In this document: in pieces, positions 38,379 to 47,732 of the stretch
Position numbering within the stretch: the first letter of the stretch is position 1
Layout: each line of letters starts with the position of its first letter
Assembly (NCBI GenBank): GCA_902616725.1
Contig: CACMTZ010000001.1
Span: 1-64,000, forward strand
Source of the DNA: an uncultured Pelagibacteraceae bacterium
GTDB taxonomy: Bacteria; Pseudomonadota; Alphaproteobacteria; Pelagibacterales; Pelagibacteraceae
Length of the DNA: 64,000 nucleotides
Direction: 5' to 3'
Notes under the pieces: model-generated
The model's input: the letters and a program-made list of their open reading frames with translations, nothing else
The model's database searches: none
What the model was told of the DNA's origin: nothing
Position numbers and translations under genes: made by a program

Positions 38379-38878
38379 TGTTTAAATAACCCCACTTTTA
38401 AATTATCCGCTGAATAAATTTTTTTTTCGTCTGCTAATAATATCCCGTTAGCCAAACCAACAGTTGTACCACCAGGAGACATAATTTTTTTCATATCGAT
38501 TTCATATTTTACTAATTTAACATTTTGTAAAACTTCTCCTGTAAATTTTACTGTACCAACGCCTAAGGCTCTGCCTTTTCCAGGATTTCCAATCCAGCCC
38601 AAATAAAATCCTACGAGTTGCCACATAGCATCAAGTCCAAGACATCCTGGCATCACTGGATCTTCTTTGAAATGACAATCAAAAAACCATAGGTCTTTCT
38701 TTATATCTAGTTCAGCTTTTAAAGAGCCTTTTTTAAAAGCACCATCCTTGTCATTAATTTCAGTAATTCTATCAAACATTAACATTGGTGGAAGTGGTAA
38801 TTTTGCATTTCCTGGACCAAAAAGACCTCCGTTTCCGCAACTTATAAGTTCTTCATAAGAATAGGAGTTTTTTTTCAT
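38375..38878 (-). CDS. fabA: 3-hydroxydecanoyl-ACP dehydratase/isomerase
   Basis: 167 aa hot-dog fold. Catalytic His is in [20 protein letters not shown] and the paired Asp in the same block (LDAMWQL). It makes trans-2- and cis-3-decenoyl-ACP at the branch to unsaturated fatty acids. First gene of the operon; it shares a 72-base control region with the divergent irr gene. Confidence 0.97.
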   Translation of the reverse strand: MKKNSYSYEELISCGNGGLFGPGNAKLPLPPMLMFDRITEINDKDGAFKKGSLKAELDIKKDLWFFDCHFKEDPVMPGCLGLDAMWQLVGFYLGWIGNPGKGRALGVGTVKFTGEVLQNVKLVKYEIDMKKIMSPGGTTVGLANGILLADEKKIYSADNLKVGLFKQ

Positions 38879-38929
38879 AAATAGATCACCTTAATACTTG
38901 ATTTTAAACCATTATAATATACATAAAGT

Positions 38930-38944
38930 TTAGAATTATTATAA
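38930..38944. promoter_or_regulatory. Irr/PerR-type operator between fabA and irr
   Basis: TTAGAAT-T-ATTATAA, an imperfect 7-1-7 palindrome. It lies 6 bases before the irr ATG and 52 bases before the fabA start. The same sequence with one or two changes occurs twice in front of katG. Autoregulation of irr is the likely meaning; an effect on fabA is possible. Confidence 0.75.
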
Positions 38945-38950
38945 TTAACA

Positions 38951-39379
38951 ATGTTAAAAAATAGCGAATTTGTTAGCAAATTAAGAAATTCTGGTCTTAG
39001 ACCAACTAAACAAAGACTTAAAATTTGTGAAGTCTTATTTAATAGAGACAAAACTTTTCACTTTACTATTAACGATTTAGCAAAAAATATTTCAGAAAAT
39101 TTTAATGAGAAAATTTCTTTAGCAACAATTTACAACACGGTTCATGCTTTTAAAGACAAGGGTTATTTAAAAGAGATAACGATCAGTAGTGATAAAAGTT
39201 ATTTTGATACAAATATAACTAAACATCATCATTTTTATGATGAGGATACAAATTTACTTATAGACTGCAATGATAACGAAATAGGAAAAGTTAATATTAA
39301 AAATAATATTACAGGAAAAAAAATTAGTTCCGTGGAAGTTTTGGTAAGAGTTGCGAGTGATACTCAAAATCAAAATTAA
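38951..39379 (+). CDS. irr: Iron-response regulator Irr (Fur family)
   Basis: 142 aa. LRPTKQRLKICEVLF starts the winged helix and SLATIYNTVHAFKDKGYL is the recognition helix; YFDTNITKHHHFYDEDTN matches Irr, including the His-rich motif that binds haem or metal. Position divergent to fabA is the usual place of irr in alphaproteobacteria. Irr responds to iron through haem status; its neighbour katG and the shared operator boxes suggest that here it also controls peroxide defence. A PerR-like peroxide sensor is the alternative reading. Confidence 0.85.
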   Translation: MLKNSEFVSKLRNSGLRPTKQRLKICEVLFNRDKTFHFTINDLAKNISENFNEKISLATIYNTVHAFKDKGYLKEITISSDKSYFDTNITKHHHFYDEDTNLLIDCNDNEIGKVNIKNNITGKKISSVEVLVRVASDTQNQN

Positions 39380-39404
39380 AAAAATCAACCTGTCTAAATT
39401 TATA

Positions 39405-39419
39405 TTATAATCATTCTAA
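39405..39419. promoter_or_regulatory. Irr/PerR-type operator, upstream katG copy
   Basis: TTATAAT-C-ATTCTAA; its reverse complement is TTAGAATGATTATAA, differing from the irr copy only at the central base. It lies just upstream of the katG -35 element, and its centre is 31 bases (about three helix turns) from that of the next box. Confidence 0.75.
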
Positions 39420-39423
39420 ACTG

Positions 39424-39451
39424 TTGACATTTAGTTTAGAACTATTATAAA
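39424..39451 (+). promoter_or_regulatory. katG promoter with embedded operator
   Basis: TTGACA at 39424-39429 is a perfect -35 hexamer; TATAAA at 39446-39451 is 16 bases downstream. The operator TTAGAAC-T-ATTATAA (39436-39450) fills the spacer and the -10, so a bound repressor would block polymerase. A Shine-Dalgarno GGGGGAA follows near 39472-39478. Confidence 0.75.
39436..39450. promoter_or_regulatory. Irr/PerR-type operator, promoter copy in front of katG
   Basis: TTAGAAC-T-ATTATAA, one of three boxes fitting TTAGAAY-N-ATTATAA around irr and katG. It overlaps the -10 region of the katG promoter. Confidence 0.75.
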
Positions 39452-39488
39452 TTAATCATACTATAACCATGGGGGAAATATTAAAATT

Positions 39489-41726
39489 ATGAGTACTGAA
39501 AATTTCAAAAACAAGTCTTTTAAAGCTAATCAAATGAGCAAGTGTCCTTTTACCGGAGCAGGAACACCAGCAAAGTTTTCTGCAGGAAGAGGTCAAACAG
39601 TAAGGGACTTTTGGCCAAACAGTTTAAATCTTAAAATTCTTAGTCAGCATTCAAATTTATCTAACCCTATGGATAAAAAATTCAGTTATGCAAAAGAATT
39701 TAAAAAATTAAATTACAAGGCATTAAAAAAAGATCTAAAAAAATTAATGACAGATTCACAAGAATGGTGGCCAGCAGATTATGGTCATTATGGTCCGTTA
39801 TTTATTAGACTAGCTTGGCATGCTGCAGGAACTTACAGAACTGGCGATGGAAGAGGTGGGGCAGGAACAGGGAACCAGAGATTTGCACCGCTTAATTCTT
39901 GGCCAGATAATGTAAACTTAGATAAAGCTAGATTACTTTTATGGCCTATTAAAAAGAAATATGGAAGAAAAATTTCATGGGCAGATTTATTCATCCTTGT
40001 TGGAAACGTTGCTTTAGACTCAATGGGTTTTAAAACTTTTGGTTTTGGAGCAGGAAGAACTGATATTTGGGAGCCAGAGGATGATATTTATTGGGGCTCA
40101 GAAAAAGAAATGTTAGGTGTGGAAAGGTATAGTGGAAAGAGAGATTTAGAGCAGCCATTAGGAGCTTCACATATGGGCTTAATATATGTAAATCCACAAG
40201 GTCCCGATGCTAATCCAGATCCAAAACTGGCAGCACATGATATTAGAGAGACATTTGGCAGAATGGCTATGAATGACTATGAGACAGCAGCATTAGTTGC
40301 TGGAGGACATACGTTTGGAAAATCTCATGGTGCAGCATCTGAGTCTTTCAAAGGACCGGATCCTGAGGCTTCAAGACTTCAAGACCAGTCAACTGGATGG
40401 AATAGCGGATATAAATCTGGAAAAGGTGTTGATACAATAAGTAGTGGTATTGAGGGCGCTTGGACTCAAAATCCGATTCAATGGGATATGGGTTATTTAG
40501 ATTGTTTATATGGACATGAGTGGGAGCTTACAAAAAGCCCAGCTGGCGCTCATCAATGGACTCCGAAGAAAAATGGGCAAGAGATTAAAATGGTTCCTGA
40601 TGCACACCAAAAAGGTGTACTTCATCCACCAATGATGCAAACAACCGATATATCGATGAAAGTTGATCCTAGTTATGGTCCTATCACTAAACATTTTCAT
40701 CAAAATCCAAAAGAGTTTCACGATGCTTTCGCAAGAGCATGGTTTAAATTAACTCACAGAGATATGGGACCAAGAGTTTGCTATCTTGGTAGCGAGGTTC
40801 CAAAAGAACAACTAATTTGGCAGGACCCAATCGATAAACCTAAATACAAACTCAAATCAAAAGATGTTAAAGATTTAAAAAGTAAAATTTCTAAATCAAA
40901 AATATCAATTTCAAATTTAGTTTCTACTGCATGGGCTTCAGCATCTACCTTTAGGGGCTCTGATAAAAGAGGTGGTGCTAATGGTGCAAGAATAATGTTG
41001 GAACCACAAAAAAATTGGAAAGTGAACAATCCAAAAAAATTATCGGCTGTAATTAAAGCTTTAGAAAAAATTAAAAGCAAATTCGATAATAAAAAGAAAA
41101 GCGTTTCAATGGCAGACTTAATTGTACTAGCTGGCGGTGTTGGTATCGAAATGGCTGCAAAAAAAGCTGGCTATAAAGTCCAAGTTCCATTTTCGGCAGG
41201 AAGGGGAGATGCAAGACAAGATCAGACTGATATTAACTCATTTAGTCTTCTAGAACCACAAGCAGATGGTTTTAGAAACTACCTAAATGGTGGAGCTTCA
41301 AATGTTTCTGCAGAGGAAAAACTAGTTGATAAGGCTCAGTTGATGGGTTTAACAGCTCCAGAAATGACCGCACTTGTGGGTGGTATGAGAGTATTAAACA
41401 CAAATTTTGATGGCTCAAAACATGGTGTTTTTACTAACAGACCTGGTTCTCTTACTAACGATTATTTCATAAATCTTTTAGACATGAATACGACTTGGAA
41501 AGAGGAAGATAAATCTGAACAAACATTTATTGGTAAAGATAGAAAAACTCAAAAAATTAAATGGAAGGCGACAAGAGTTGATTTAATTTTTGGTTCAAAT
41601 TCTCAACTAAGAGCTCTAGCGGAAGTTTATGCATGTGAAGATTCTGGTGATAAATTTGTAAAAGATTTTATTGCAGCATGGGTGAAAGTTATGAATTCTG
41701 ATCGATTTGATTTGAAATTAAACTAA
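39489..41726 (+). CDS. katG: Catalase-peroxidase
   Basis: 745 aa, the full two-domain length. The N-terminal haem domain has the distal Arg-Trp-His block [18 protein letters not shown], the Tyr of the Met-Tyr-Trp adduct in [10 protein letters not shown], the Met in [13 protein letters not shown] and the proximal His in [12 protein letters not shown]. The C-terminal half is the haem-free repeat. It removes hydrogen peroxide. It is controlled by a strong promoter with two Irr/PerR-like boxes and followed closely by two small genes on the same strand. Confidence 0.98.
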   Translation: MSTENFKNKSFKANQMSKCPFTGAGTPAKFSAGRGQTVRDFWPNSLNLKILSQHSNLSNPMDKKFSYAKEFKKLNYKALKKDLKKLMTDSQEWWPADYGHYGPLFIRLAWHAAGTYRTGDGRGGAGTGNQRFAPLNSWPDNVNLDKARLLLWPIKKKYGRKISWADLFILVGNVALDSMGFKTFGFGAGRTDIWEPEDDIYWGSEKEMLGVERYSGKRDLEQPLGASHMGLIYVNPQGPDANPDPKLAAHDIRETFGRMAMNDYETAALVAGGHTFGKSHGAASESFKGPDPEASRLQDQSTGWNSGYKSGKGVDTISSGIEGAWTQNPIQWDMGYLDCLYGHEWELTKSPAGAHQWTPKKNGQEIKMVPDAHQKGVLHPPMMQTTDISMKVDPSYGPITKHFHQNPKEFHDAFARAWFKLTHRDMGPRVCYLGSEVPKEQLIWQDPIDKPKYKLKSKDVKDLKSKISKSKISISNLVSTAWASASTFRGSDKRGGANGARIMLEPQKNWKVNNPKKLSAVIKALEKIKSKFDNKKKSVSMADLIVLAGGVGIEMAAKKAGYKVQVPFSAGRGDARQDQTDINSFSLLEPQADGFRNYLNGGASNVSAEEKLVDKAQLMGLTAPEMTALVGGMRVLNTNFDGSKHGVFTNRPGSLTNDYFINLLDMNTTWKEEDKSEQTFIGKDRKTQKIKWKATRVDLIFGSNSQLRALAEVYACEDSGDKFVKDFIAAWVKVMNSDRFDLKLN

Positions 41727-41750
41727 TTTTATAAAGCAGGACAAAAAAAT

Positions 41751-42347
41751 ATGGGAACAGCAAATTTTGAGGACTTCTACGAAGTTCCTAATCTTAATTT
41801 TGATATATCAAAGTTAAGAAATGATTTGGATAAAGTTTTAAAAGCTAAAAAATTTAACTCTCCTGGAGTTACCCACTTTGGAGCAATACCATTAAATCAA
41901 ATTCCAAATGATAGAAGTTCTATCGAAGGTAATAATATAAGAGGAAAATATTGGACAATTGCTGATGAAACTGGAAAAGAGGTTTCGCGAGACGTTGATA
42001 TTGATGAGTCAAAATATACTCAATTAGTTCCTGAATTTGAAAATACTTATTTTAAAGAAGTTTACGACACTTTAAATAAAAGGTTTAAATTAGGTAGAGT
42101 TAGATTATTATTAAAAGAGCCAAGATCAACATTAAGCTGGCATAAAGATCCTGAATGTAGACTGCATGTACCCATTATAACTAATAAGGGCTGTTCAATG
42201 GTAATTGAAAATGTGGCAAAACATCTTCCAGCTGATGGTAAGGTATGGATAACAAATAATACGAAATATCATAATTTTTTTAATGGTGGAGAACAGGCTA
42301 GAGTGCACCTAGTTGCTTGTGTGCTTGATAGTCCGTTTGAAAAATAA
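41751..42347 (+). CDS. Aspartyl/asparaginyl beta-hydroxylase-like 2OG oxygenase
   Basis: 198 aa cupin-type protein. The Fe(II) ligands fit H-x-D in STLSWHKDPECRLHVPI and a distal His in NTKYHNFFNGGEQARVHLV, whose Arg would bind 2-oxoglutarate; this matches the Asp_Arg_Hydrox family. The substrate is unknown (protein side chain or free amino acid). It starts 24 bases after katG, so it is probably coexpressed under the same control. Its stop overlaps the next start by one base (TAATG). Confidence 0.8.
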   Translation: MGTANFEDFYEVPNLNFDISKLRNDLDKVLKAKKFNSPGVTHFGAIPLNQIPNDRSSIEGNNIRGKYWTIADETGKEVSRDVDIDESKYTQLVPEFENTYFKEVYDTLNKRFKLGRVRLLLKEPRSTLSWHKDPECRLHVPIITNKGCSMVIENVAKHLPADGKVWITNNTKYHNFFNGGEQARVHLVACVLDSPFEK

Positions 42348-42589
42348 TGGAATTAACAACTGGCATATTCAAAGCTGCTGGTCAGATTTACTCAAATAAT
42401 AGAGGTTCAATTTTAAGAACCATTATTTATACAATTGGTCATTTTGCTATAGCTATAACTGTTTTAATGTTTGTCGCTGATGTTAGCTTTATGATAGCAC
42501 TTACAGACGCAATAGTAGAACCAATAGCTAATTCTATATGGTATTTTATTTTAGATAAGTGGTGGGCGAGTAAATCAAAAAACTCTTAA
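42347..42589 (+). CDS. DUF2061-like small membrane protein
   Basis: 80 aa with two hydrophobic helices (about 26-44 and 45-67) and a short C-terminal basic end. The pattern R-T-I-x-Y-T-x-G-H with a late W-Y-F-x-L-D-K-x-W resembles DUF2061 proteins, whose function is unknown. It is coupled to the preceding oxygenase gene, and its end overlaps the convergent SH3 gene by 4 bases. Confidence 0.65.
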   Translation: MELTTGIFKAAGQIYSNNRGSILRTIIYTIGHFAIAITVLMFVADVSFMIALTDAIVEPIANSIWYFILDKWWASKSKNS

Positions 42590-43041
42590 TCTAATACACC
42601 CCAAATATTGTCTGTCTTTATCCAACCTTCAAAATCATCCGTATTTATTTTGCACCAAATTCCATTGCATTTTTGAACTATTAGAACTCTTCCACTTTTA
42701 ATTTTAGCCAATGGTTTAGAAAAATTTGTCGGATTTTCGAATAAAATTTTGTCTTTTGTGGGAATTATTGAATTTATTTTTTTTAATTGAGACCAATGTA
42801 TCCATCCGCTGTTGTTTTTAAAATCAATTACTCTTCGCCAGTTCTCTTTTTTATCAATTTGCTTTAGAGGCAAATTCACTTTTTTATAAATAAACTTTAT
42901 AGGAGATTCAAAACTCGGTCCATACCTTACATTCACTTTACTTTTCTTTAAAGACAAGAAAGTTTCTTGAGCATAACTTAATGAGGTAAAAAATAATAAA
43001 AATAAAGTTATAAGAAAAAGTTTAAATTTTTTTTTTAACAT
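42586..43041 (-). CDS. Secreted bacterial SH3-domain protein
   Basis: 151 aa with signal peptide (about 1-24, ending S-Y-A). Two SH3-like domains follow, with KSKVNVRYGPSFESPIKFIY, NNSGWIHWSQL and FEGWIKTDNIWGV typical of the SH3_4 group. Probably a periplasmic wall-binding protein. It overlaps the adenylyltransferase by 20 bases and is translated as part of that operon. Confidence 0.82.
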   Translation of the reverse strand: MLKKKFKLFLITLFLLFFTSLSYAQETFLSLKKSKVNVRYGPSFESPIKFIYKKVNLPLKQIDKKENWRRVIDFKNNSGWIHWSQLKKINSIIPTKDKILFENPTNFSKPLAKIKSGRVLIVQKCNGIWCKINTDDFEGWIKTDNIWGVLD

Positions 43042-43780
43042 CTTTTAACTTTTTAAATTTAATTTTTCTAAAATTCAGATTTAATAGGTCTATAACCAAA
43101 ACTTGACCATTCAAATTTTTACCAATAGATAAAATTTTTTTTAAAATTTCATTCGCTTGCATAATTCCTATTATACCAGCTACTGTCCCCAAGATGCCTT
43201 CATATTCACAATTTAATATATCGTCTGAAATCTCATATTCTTGATAAAAAGATCTTATACAAGGTGTTTTTTTATTTTTAAAATCAAAACTAAAAATATG
43301 ACCATCAAATTTACTTATTGCTCCAGTTACAAGAAATTTTTTATATTTTCTTGAAACATCATTAATAAAAAACTTTGTTTCAAAATTATCTGATCCATCA
43401 ATTATGTAGTCATAATTTTTTATAATTCTTTGATAATTTTTAATATTTAATCTTATTTTATACGCGTTTACTTTTATTTTTGAGTTTATCTTTTTTAATT
43501 TTTTTTGAGCAGACTTTATTTTGGATTTTTTTAAGTCTTCGATGCTGTAAAGACTTTGTCTGTGAATATTTGATAAATTAACAATATCAGGGTCAACAAT
43601 GCCCAAAACACCTACGCCTGCTCTAGCTAAAAACTCAGCCGCAGGACAACCTAAACCCCCCATTCCAATAATTAAAACTTTAGCTCCAATAATTTTTTTT
43701 TGACCTAAGCTTCCAATATTTTTTAAAACTATTTGTCTTGAAAATCTCTCTATTTGATTTTTATCTAAATTGATATTCAT
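43022..43780 (-). CDS. ThiF/MoeB-family sulfur-carrier adenylyltransferase
   Basis: 252 aa E1-like enzyme: VLIIGMGGLGCPAAEFLARAGVG is the ATP-binding loop (split conserved core GxGGLG), the Asp of IVDPDIVNLSNIHRQSLY and the R-x-x-Q region are present. It activates the C-terminal Gly of ThiS or MoaD. The Cys-x-x-Cys zinc sites seem reduced. No other thi or moa gene is nearby, so the partner cannot be assigned. Start overlaps dut by 4 bases. Confidence 0.9.
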   Translation of the reverse strand: MNINLDKNQIERFSRQIVLKNIGSLGQKKIIGAKVLIIGMGGLGCPAAEFLARAGVGVLGIVDPDIVNLSNIHRQSLYSIEDLKKSKIKSAQKKLKKINSKIKVNAYKIRLNIKNYQRIIKNYDYIIDGSDNFETKFFINDVSRKYKKFLVTGAISKFDGHIFSFDFKNKKTPCIRSFYQEYEISDDILNCEYEGILGTVAGIIGIMQANEILKKILSIGKNLNGQVLVIDLLNLNFRKIKFKKLKDVKKKI

Positions 43781-44214
43781 TTACCTGTTGAACCAAATCC
43801 ACCTTTACCTCTAATAGACTTAGGTAAATCATTTTTTTCTTCTAATTCCATCTTGACCACAGGTGCTAGGATCATTTGAGCAATTCTATCACCATTATTA
43901 ATTGAAAAATTTTCATTACCATGATTATAGATGATAACCTTTATTTCTCCTCTATAATCACTATCAATTGTTCCTGGAGTGTTTAATACACTAATATTAT
44001 TTTTGGCTGCTAAACCTGATCTTGGTCTTATTTGAATCTCGTAATCTTCTGGGAAAGCAACAGATAATCCTGTGGGAATTAAAACAGATGTTTTAGGTTC
44101 TAGATTAATGGGTTCTTTTATAAATGCGACTAAGTCTACACCTGATGCGCCACTGGTTTTATATTCGGGTAATTGTACAGCTGGGTCAAGTTTTTTGATT
44201 AGAACTTTAACCAT
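43777..44214 (-). CDS. dut: dUTP diphosphatase
   Basis: 145 aa trimeric dUTPase. All five motifs are visible: GASGVDLVA, RPRSGLAAK, NTPGTIDSDYRGE, NGDRIAQMIL and the C-terminal RGKGGFGSTGK. It cleaves dUTP to dUMP, keeping uracil out of DNA. Coupled to coaBC by a one-base overlap, the conserved coaBC-dut order. Confidence 0.98.
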   Translation of the reverse strand: MVKVLIKKLDPAVQLPEYKTSGASGVDLVAFIKEPINLEPKTSVLIPTGLSVAFPEDYEIQIRPRSGLAAKNNISVLNTPGTIDSDYRGEIKVIIYNHGNENFSINNGDRIAQMILAPVVKMELEEKNDLPKSIRGKGGFGSTGK

Positions 44215-45419
44215 TAATTTATTTGAGCAACTATTCTATCTACAATTTCCTCTGAAATCTCTGACTTCTTTTTTAATGAAAGTTTCTCCTTTTTCATTTT
44301 TTCATTTTTATAGAAAATTGTAACTTCATTATTTTCATTATCAAAACCACTTTCATCTTTTGAGACGTCGTTAGCTATTATCCAGTCGCAATTTTTATCT
44401 TTTAATTTTTGCACAGCATTTTTCTCTAAACTTGTTGTTTCAGCAGCAAAACCTATAACCATTTTTGGTCTCATAGAGTTATGATTAGAAACATAGTTCA
44501 AAATATCGATATTCCTTTCCAAGTTTAATGTTAAATTATCAACCTTTTTAATCTTTTCTTTATGTTCATAACTAGCTCTGAAATCAGCAACAGCAGCAGC
44601 AAATACAGCTATATCAGTCGGAAGATTTTTTTGAGTGGCCTTAAACATTTCTTCAGCAGTCTCAACTTTGATTAATTTAATATTTTCATCTATTTTTAGG
44701 TTTGTAGGTCCAGATATTAAAGTGGTATCAAAACCTCTTTTATAGAGCGATTTTGCTATCTCGTAACCCTGTTTACCGCTAGATTTATTTGTAATAAATC
44801 TTACAGGATCTATATATTCATTAGTAGGACCCGCGGTTACTAGTGCTTTGAGTTTATTATTTTTAATTTTACTTAATAAAAAATTTTGAATTTCTTCATA
44901 AATAAATAAAGGTTCAGACATTTTACCCTCACCATATTCACCACAAGCCATATCACCTATTTCAGGCCCAATAATTTTGTAGCCAAAACCTTTCAATGTT
45001 TTTAGATTATTTTGTGTAGACTGATGTTCCCACATTCTAACATTCATTGCTGGAGCTAAAAAAACTTGTTTATTTGAAGCTAATATAACTGTGGATGCTA
45101 AGTCGTCTGAGTTACCCTGGCTTAATTTGGAAATGGTGTTGGCAGTTGCTGGAGCGACGATAATTACATCGGCCCATCTTGATAAAGAAATATGGTCCAT
45201 TTCTGTCTCATTCTCTAGGCTAAATAAATCATCATAAACTTTACCTTGAGTTAATGAGGCTACAGATAATGGGGTTACAAACTCCTTTGCACTTTTAGTT
45301 AGTATTGTTTTTATTTCAGCATTATTCTTTCTAAACATTCTTATCGTTTCAAGACTTTTGTAAGCAGAAATTCCACCACATATTATAAAAAGAACTTTTT
45401 TGTTTGATAAATCTTTCAT
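44214..45419 (-). CDS. coaBC: Phosphopantothenoylcysteine decarboxylase/synthetase
   Basis: 401 aa bifunctional enzyme of coenzyme A synthesis. The N-terminal CoaC flavodomain has catalytic His in DHISLSRWAD, PAMNVRMW and the Cys of GDMACGEYGEGKM; the C-terminal CoaB domain starts at VTAGPTNEYIDPVRFITN. It turns 4'-phosphopantothenate and cysteine into 4'-phosphopantetheine. Nine bases follow ubiB. Confidence 0.97.
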   Translation of the reverse strand: MKDLSNKKVLFIICGGISAYKSLETIRMFRKNNAEIKTILTKSAKEFVTPLSVASLTQGKVYDDLFSLENETEMDHISLSRWADVIIVAPATANTISKLSQGNSDDLASTVILASNKQVFLAPAMNVRMWEHQSTQNNLKTLKGFGYKIIGPEIGDMACGEYGEGKMSEPLFIYEEIQNFLLSKIKNNKLKALVTAGPTNEYIDPVRFITNKSSGKQGYEIAKSLYKRGFDTTLISGPTNLKIDENIKLIKVETAEEMFKATQKNLPTDIAVFAAAVADFRASYEHKEKIKKVDNLTLNLERNIDILNYVSNHNSMRPKMVIGFAAETTSLEKNAVQKLKDKNCDWIIANDVSKDESGFDNENNEVTIFYKNEKMKKEKLSLKKKSEISEEIVDRIVAQIN

Positions 45420-45427
45420 CGACTGAA

Positions 45428-46996
45428 TTAAAATATTAAAAGACCAAAAATTACAAGGATTAATAAACCAATAATAGATTGGTTTCTAAAAGCAGTCATT
45501 TCTGATTTTTGAGTGTTTAAGGCCGTATAGGAATTTGAGTTTTGTGGGATTTGTCCACTAGCAAGATAAGTAAGAGCTTGATTAGCTTTATCCATAATTT
45601 CAGGAAATTCCGGTAATCTTTTTATTACTTCAGATGTATTTTGAAGTGTTTCATTTAGTTTTGTCATTGGATCTTTTGTTTCTTTTAGCCAACTTTCAAG
45701 AACTGGTTTTGAAGTGGTCCAAATATTTGTGTTTGGATTTAATTTTCTAGCTACACCTTCAACAACAACCATTGTTTTCTGTAACATTAGAAGCTGAGGT
45801 TGAGTTTGCATGTTAAATTTTTCTGTGACATCAAATAGTTGCTTTAATAATTTTCCTCCAGAAATATCTTTAACTGCTTGACCAAAAATTGGTTCACCGA
45901 TGGATCTTAGGGCTTGAGCCAAATCATCTATTGGAACTTCTTTTGGCACAAGACCTGCAATCAAATGTACTTCAGCAACTTTACGATAATCTCTTTGAAT
46001 AAAACCAAATAAAATTTCAGCTAAAAATCTTTTACTCATTTTATCTAATCTACCCATAATTCCAAAATCAATAGGAACAATTTGACCATCATTATCTACG
46101 AAAATATTGCCTTGGTGCATATCTGCATGAAAAAAACCATCTCTTACAGCATGTCTTAAAAAATTTTGAATAATATCTTCTGCAATTTTTTCAGTATTAA
46201 ATTCTTTATTTTTTAGTTCTTCCGTTTCTCTAATAGATATTCCATCCACCCAATCTAGGGTCATTACATTTTCGCTTGTATAATTCCAATAAATTTTAGG
46301 AACTCTAAATCCAACATCATTCTTTGTATTTTCAGCATATTCATTTGCAGCAGCTGCTTCAAATCTTAAATCCATCTCTAGATTTGTGATTTCTTTTAAT
46401 AAAAATACTACTTCTACCAGCTTGAGTCTTTTTGTCTTTTTAATAAATGATTCTATTAAGAAAGCAAAAAGCATTATTGCATCAATCTCCTCATTGAATA
46501 TTTTTTTTATGTTTGGTCTTAGAATCTTAATTGCAACGTCCTTAAGAACTCCATTGTCATTAATTTGAGCTTTGTGGACTTGAGCAATTGAAGCAGCAGC
46601 AACTGGTTCACTTAAATTTATTATAGAGTCATAACTTTCGTTACCTAGATCATTTTTAATTATTTCTTTAGCTTGTAACAGAGAAAATGGTGGCAATTTA
46701 TCTTGAAGGTTTTCAAGTTTTTTGGAAAGTTCTTCACCAATTATATCAGGTCTGGTTGCTAAAAATTGACCAAGTTTAATAAAAGTTGTTCCCATTGACT
46801 CTAAAGAGTCAGATAGTCTCTCTCCCTCGTCTTTATTTGCATCTATTTGTTTTTTTGGTGAAAAGGAAAATGATAATATCTTAAATAAAATCTTTATAGA
46901 TAAAGGTGGTTCCTTAAATTTTGATACAATATTTAAAATATCAGAACAAGCTACTTTTCTTCCAAGTTTAAAGAGAATAATTAATTTTTTTACCAT
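45428..46996 (-). CDS. ubiB: UbiB-family ATPase/kinase of ubiquinone synthesis
   Basis: 522 aa from the ATG at 46996, which overlaps the ubiE stop as TGATG; an alternative ATG at 47008 adds four residues. The UbiB K-x-G-Q motif lies in GTTFIKLGQFLATRPD, with HADMHQGNIFVDNDG and PIDFGIMGR as the kinase-like catalytic blocks. A hydrophobic helix at the C-terminus anchors it to the membrane. It supports ubiquinone biosynthesis; the precise reaction is unsettled. Confidence 0.95.
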   Translation of the reverse strand: MVKKLIILFKLGRKVACSDILNIVSKFKEPPLSIKILFKILSFSFSPKKQIDANKDEGERLSDSLESMGTTFIKLGQFLATRPDIIGEELSKKLENLQDKLPPFSLLQAKEIIKNDLGNESYDSIINLSEPVAAASIAQVHKAQINDNGVLKDVAIKILRPNIKKIFNEEIDAIMLFAFLIESFIKKTKRLKLVEVVFLLKEITNLEMDLRFEAAAANEYAENTKNDVGFRVPKIYWNYTSENVMTLDWVDGISIRETEELKNKEFNTEKIAEDIIQNFLRHAVRDGFFHADMHQGNIFVDNDGQIVPIDFGIMGRLDKMSKRFLAEILFGFIQRDYRKVAEVHLIAGLVPKEVPIDDLAQALRSIGEPIFGQAVKDISGGKLLKQLFDVTEKFNMQTQPQLLMLQKTMVVVEGVARKLNPNTNIWTTSKPVLESWLKETKDPMTKLNETLQNTSEVIKRLPEFPEIMDKANQALTYLASGQIPQNSNSYTALNTQKSEMTAFRNQSIIGLLILVIFGLLIF

Positions 46997-47700
46997 CAAA
47001 ATTTCCATCCACTATGAATAGAAACTATTCCACCTGATAAATTTCTATAGGTACATTTTTCAAAATTGTTTTTAACCATTGCGTCAATTAATTCCTCCTG
47101 GTTTAAAAAATCTTCAATACTTTTAATTAGATATTCATACGGCTGCTTTTCACCAACAACAAACTTGCCAATATAAGGTATTAGCTTAGAGTAATTTTTA
47201 TAAAGGGTTTCTAAATTTGTATTCTGAATTTTTGAAAACTCTAAGCATAAAAAACGACCCCCTGGTTTTAAAACTCTATAAGCCTCAGAAAGAGCTTTAT
47301 CTATATTGGCAGTGTTTCTTAAACCAAAACTTATAGTATAAAAGTCAAATAAATTATCAGATAAAGGAATTTTTTCGGCTGGAGATATAATCCAATTTAT
47401 ATTTTTAAACTTAGATAACTTTTCTTTCCCTTTATTTATCATCCCTTTATTTGGATCGACACATGCAATACGAGATAATTTATTTACATGTTTAACAAAT
47501 AGTTTAGCTATGTCTCCAGTACCACAAGCAACATCAATTAAATTTTGATTACTGGATGGATTCATCATATTTAACAGACTTTTTTTCCACAATCGATGAA
47601 TCCCTAATGACATAAAATCATTCATTAGATCATAACGATCGTACACTTGATTAAACACATTTTGGACTAATCCTTTTTTATTTTGTAGATATTGTTGCAT
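46996..47700 (-). CDS. ubiE: Ubiquinone/menaquinone C-methyltransferase
   Basis: 234 aa class I methyltransferase: VFNQVYDRYDLMNDFMSLGIHR is split by family blocks, LIDVACGTGDIAKLF binds SAM, and the C-terminal GGIVSIHSGWKF is diagnostic. It methylates the benzoquinol ring in ubiquinone synthesis. It is divergent from mutM and coupled to ubiB, as in most alphaproteobacteria. Confidence 0.97.
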   Translation of the reverse strand: MQQYLQNKKGLVQNVFNQVYDRYDLMNDFMSLGIHRLWKKSLLNMMNPSSNQNLIDVACGTGDIAKLFVKHVNKLSRIACVDPNKGMINKGKEKLSKFKNINWIISPAEKIPLSDNLFDFYTISFGLRNTANIDKALSEAYRVLKPGGRFLCLEFSKIQNTNLETLYKNYSKLIPYIGKFVVGEKQPYEYLIKSIEDFLNQEELIDAMVKNNFEKCTYRNLSGGIVSIHSGWKF

Positions 47701-47732
47701 AATTCAAAAATATATAATCAATATAGTATTAA

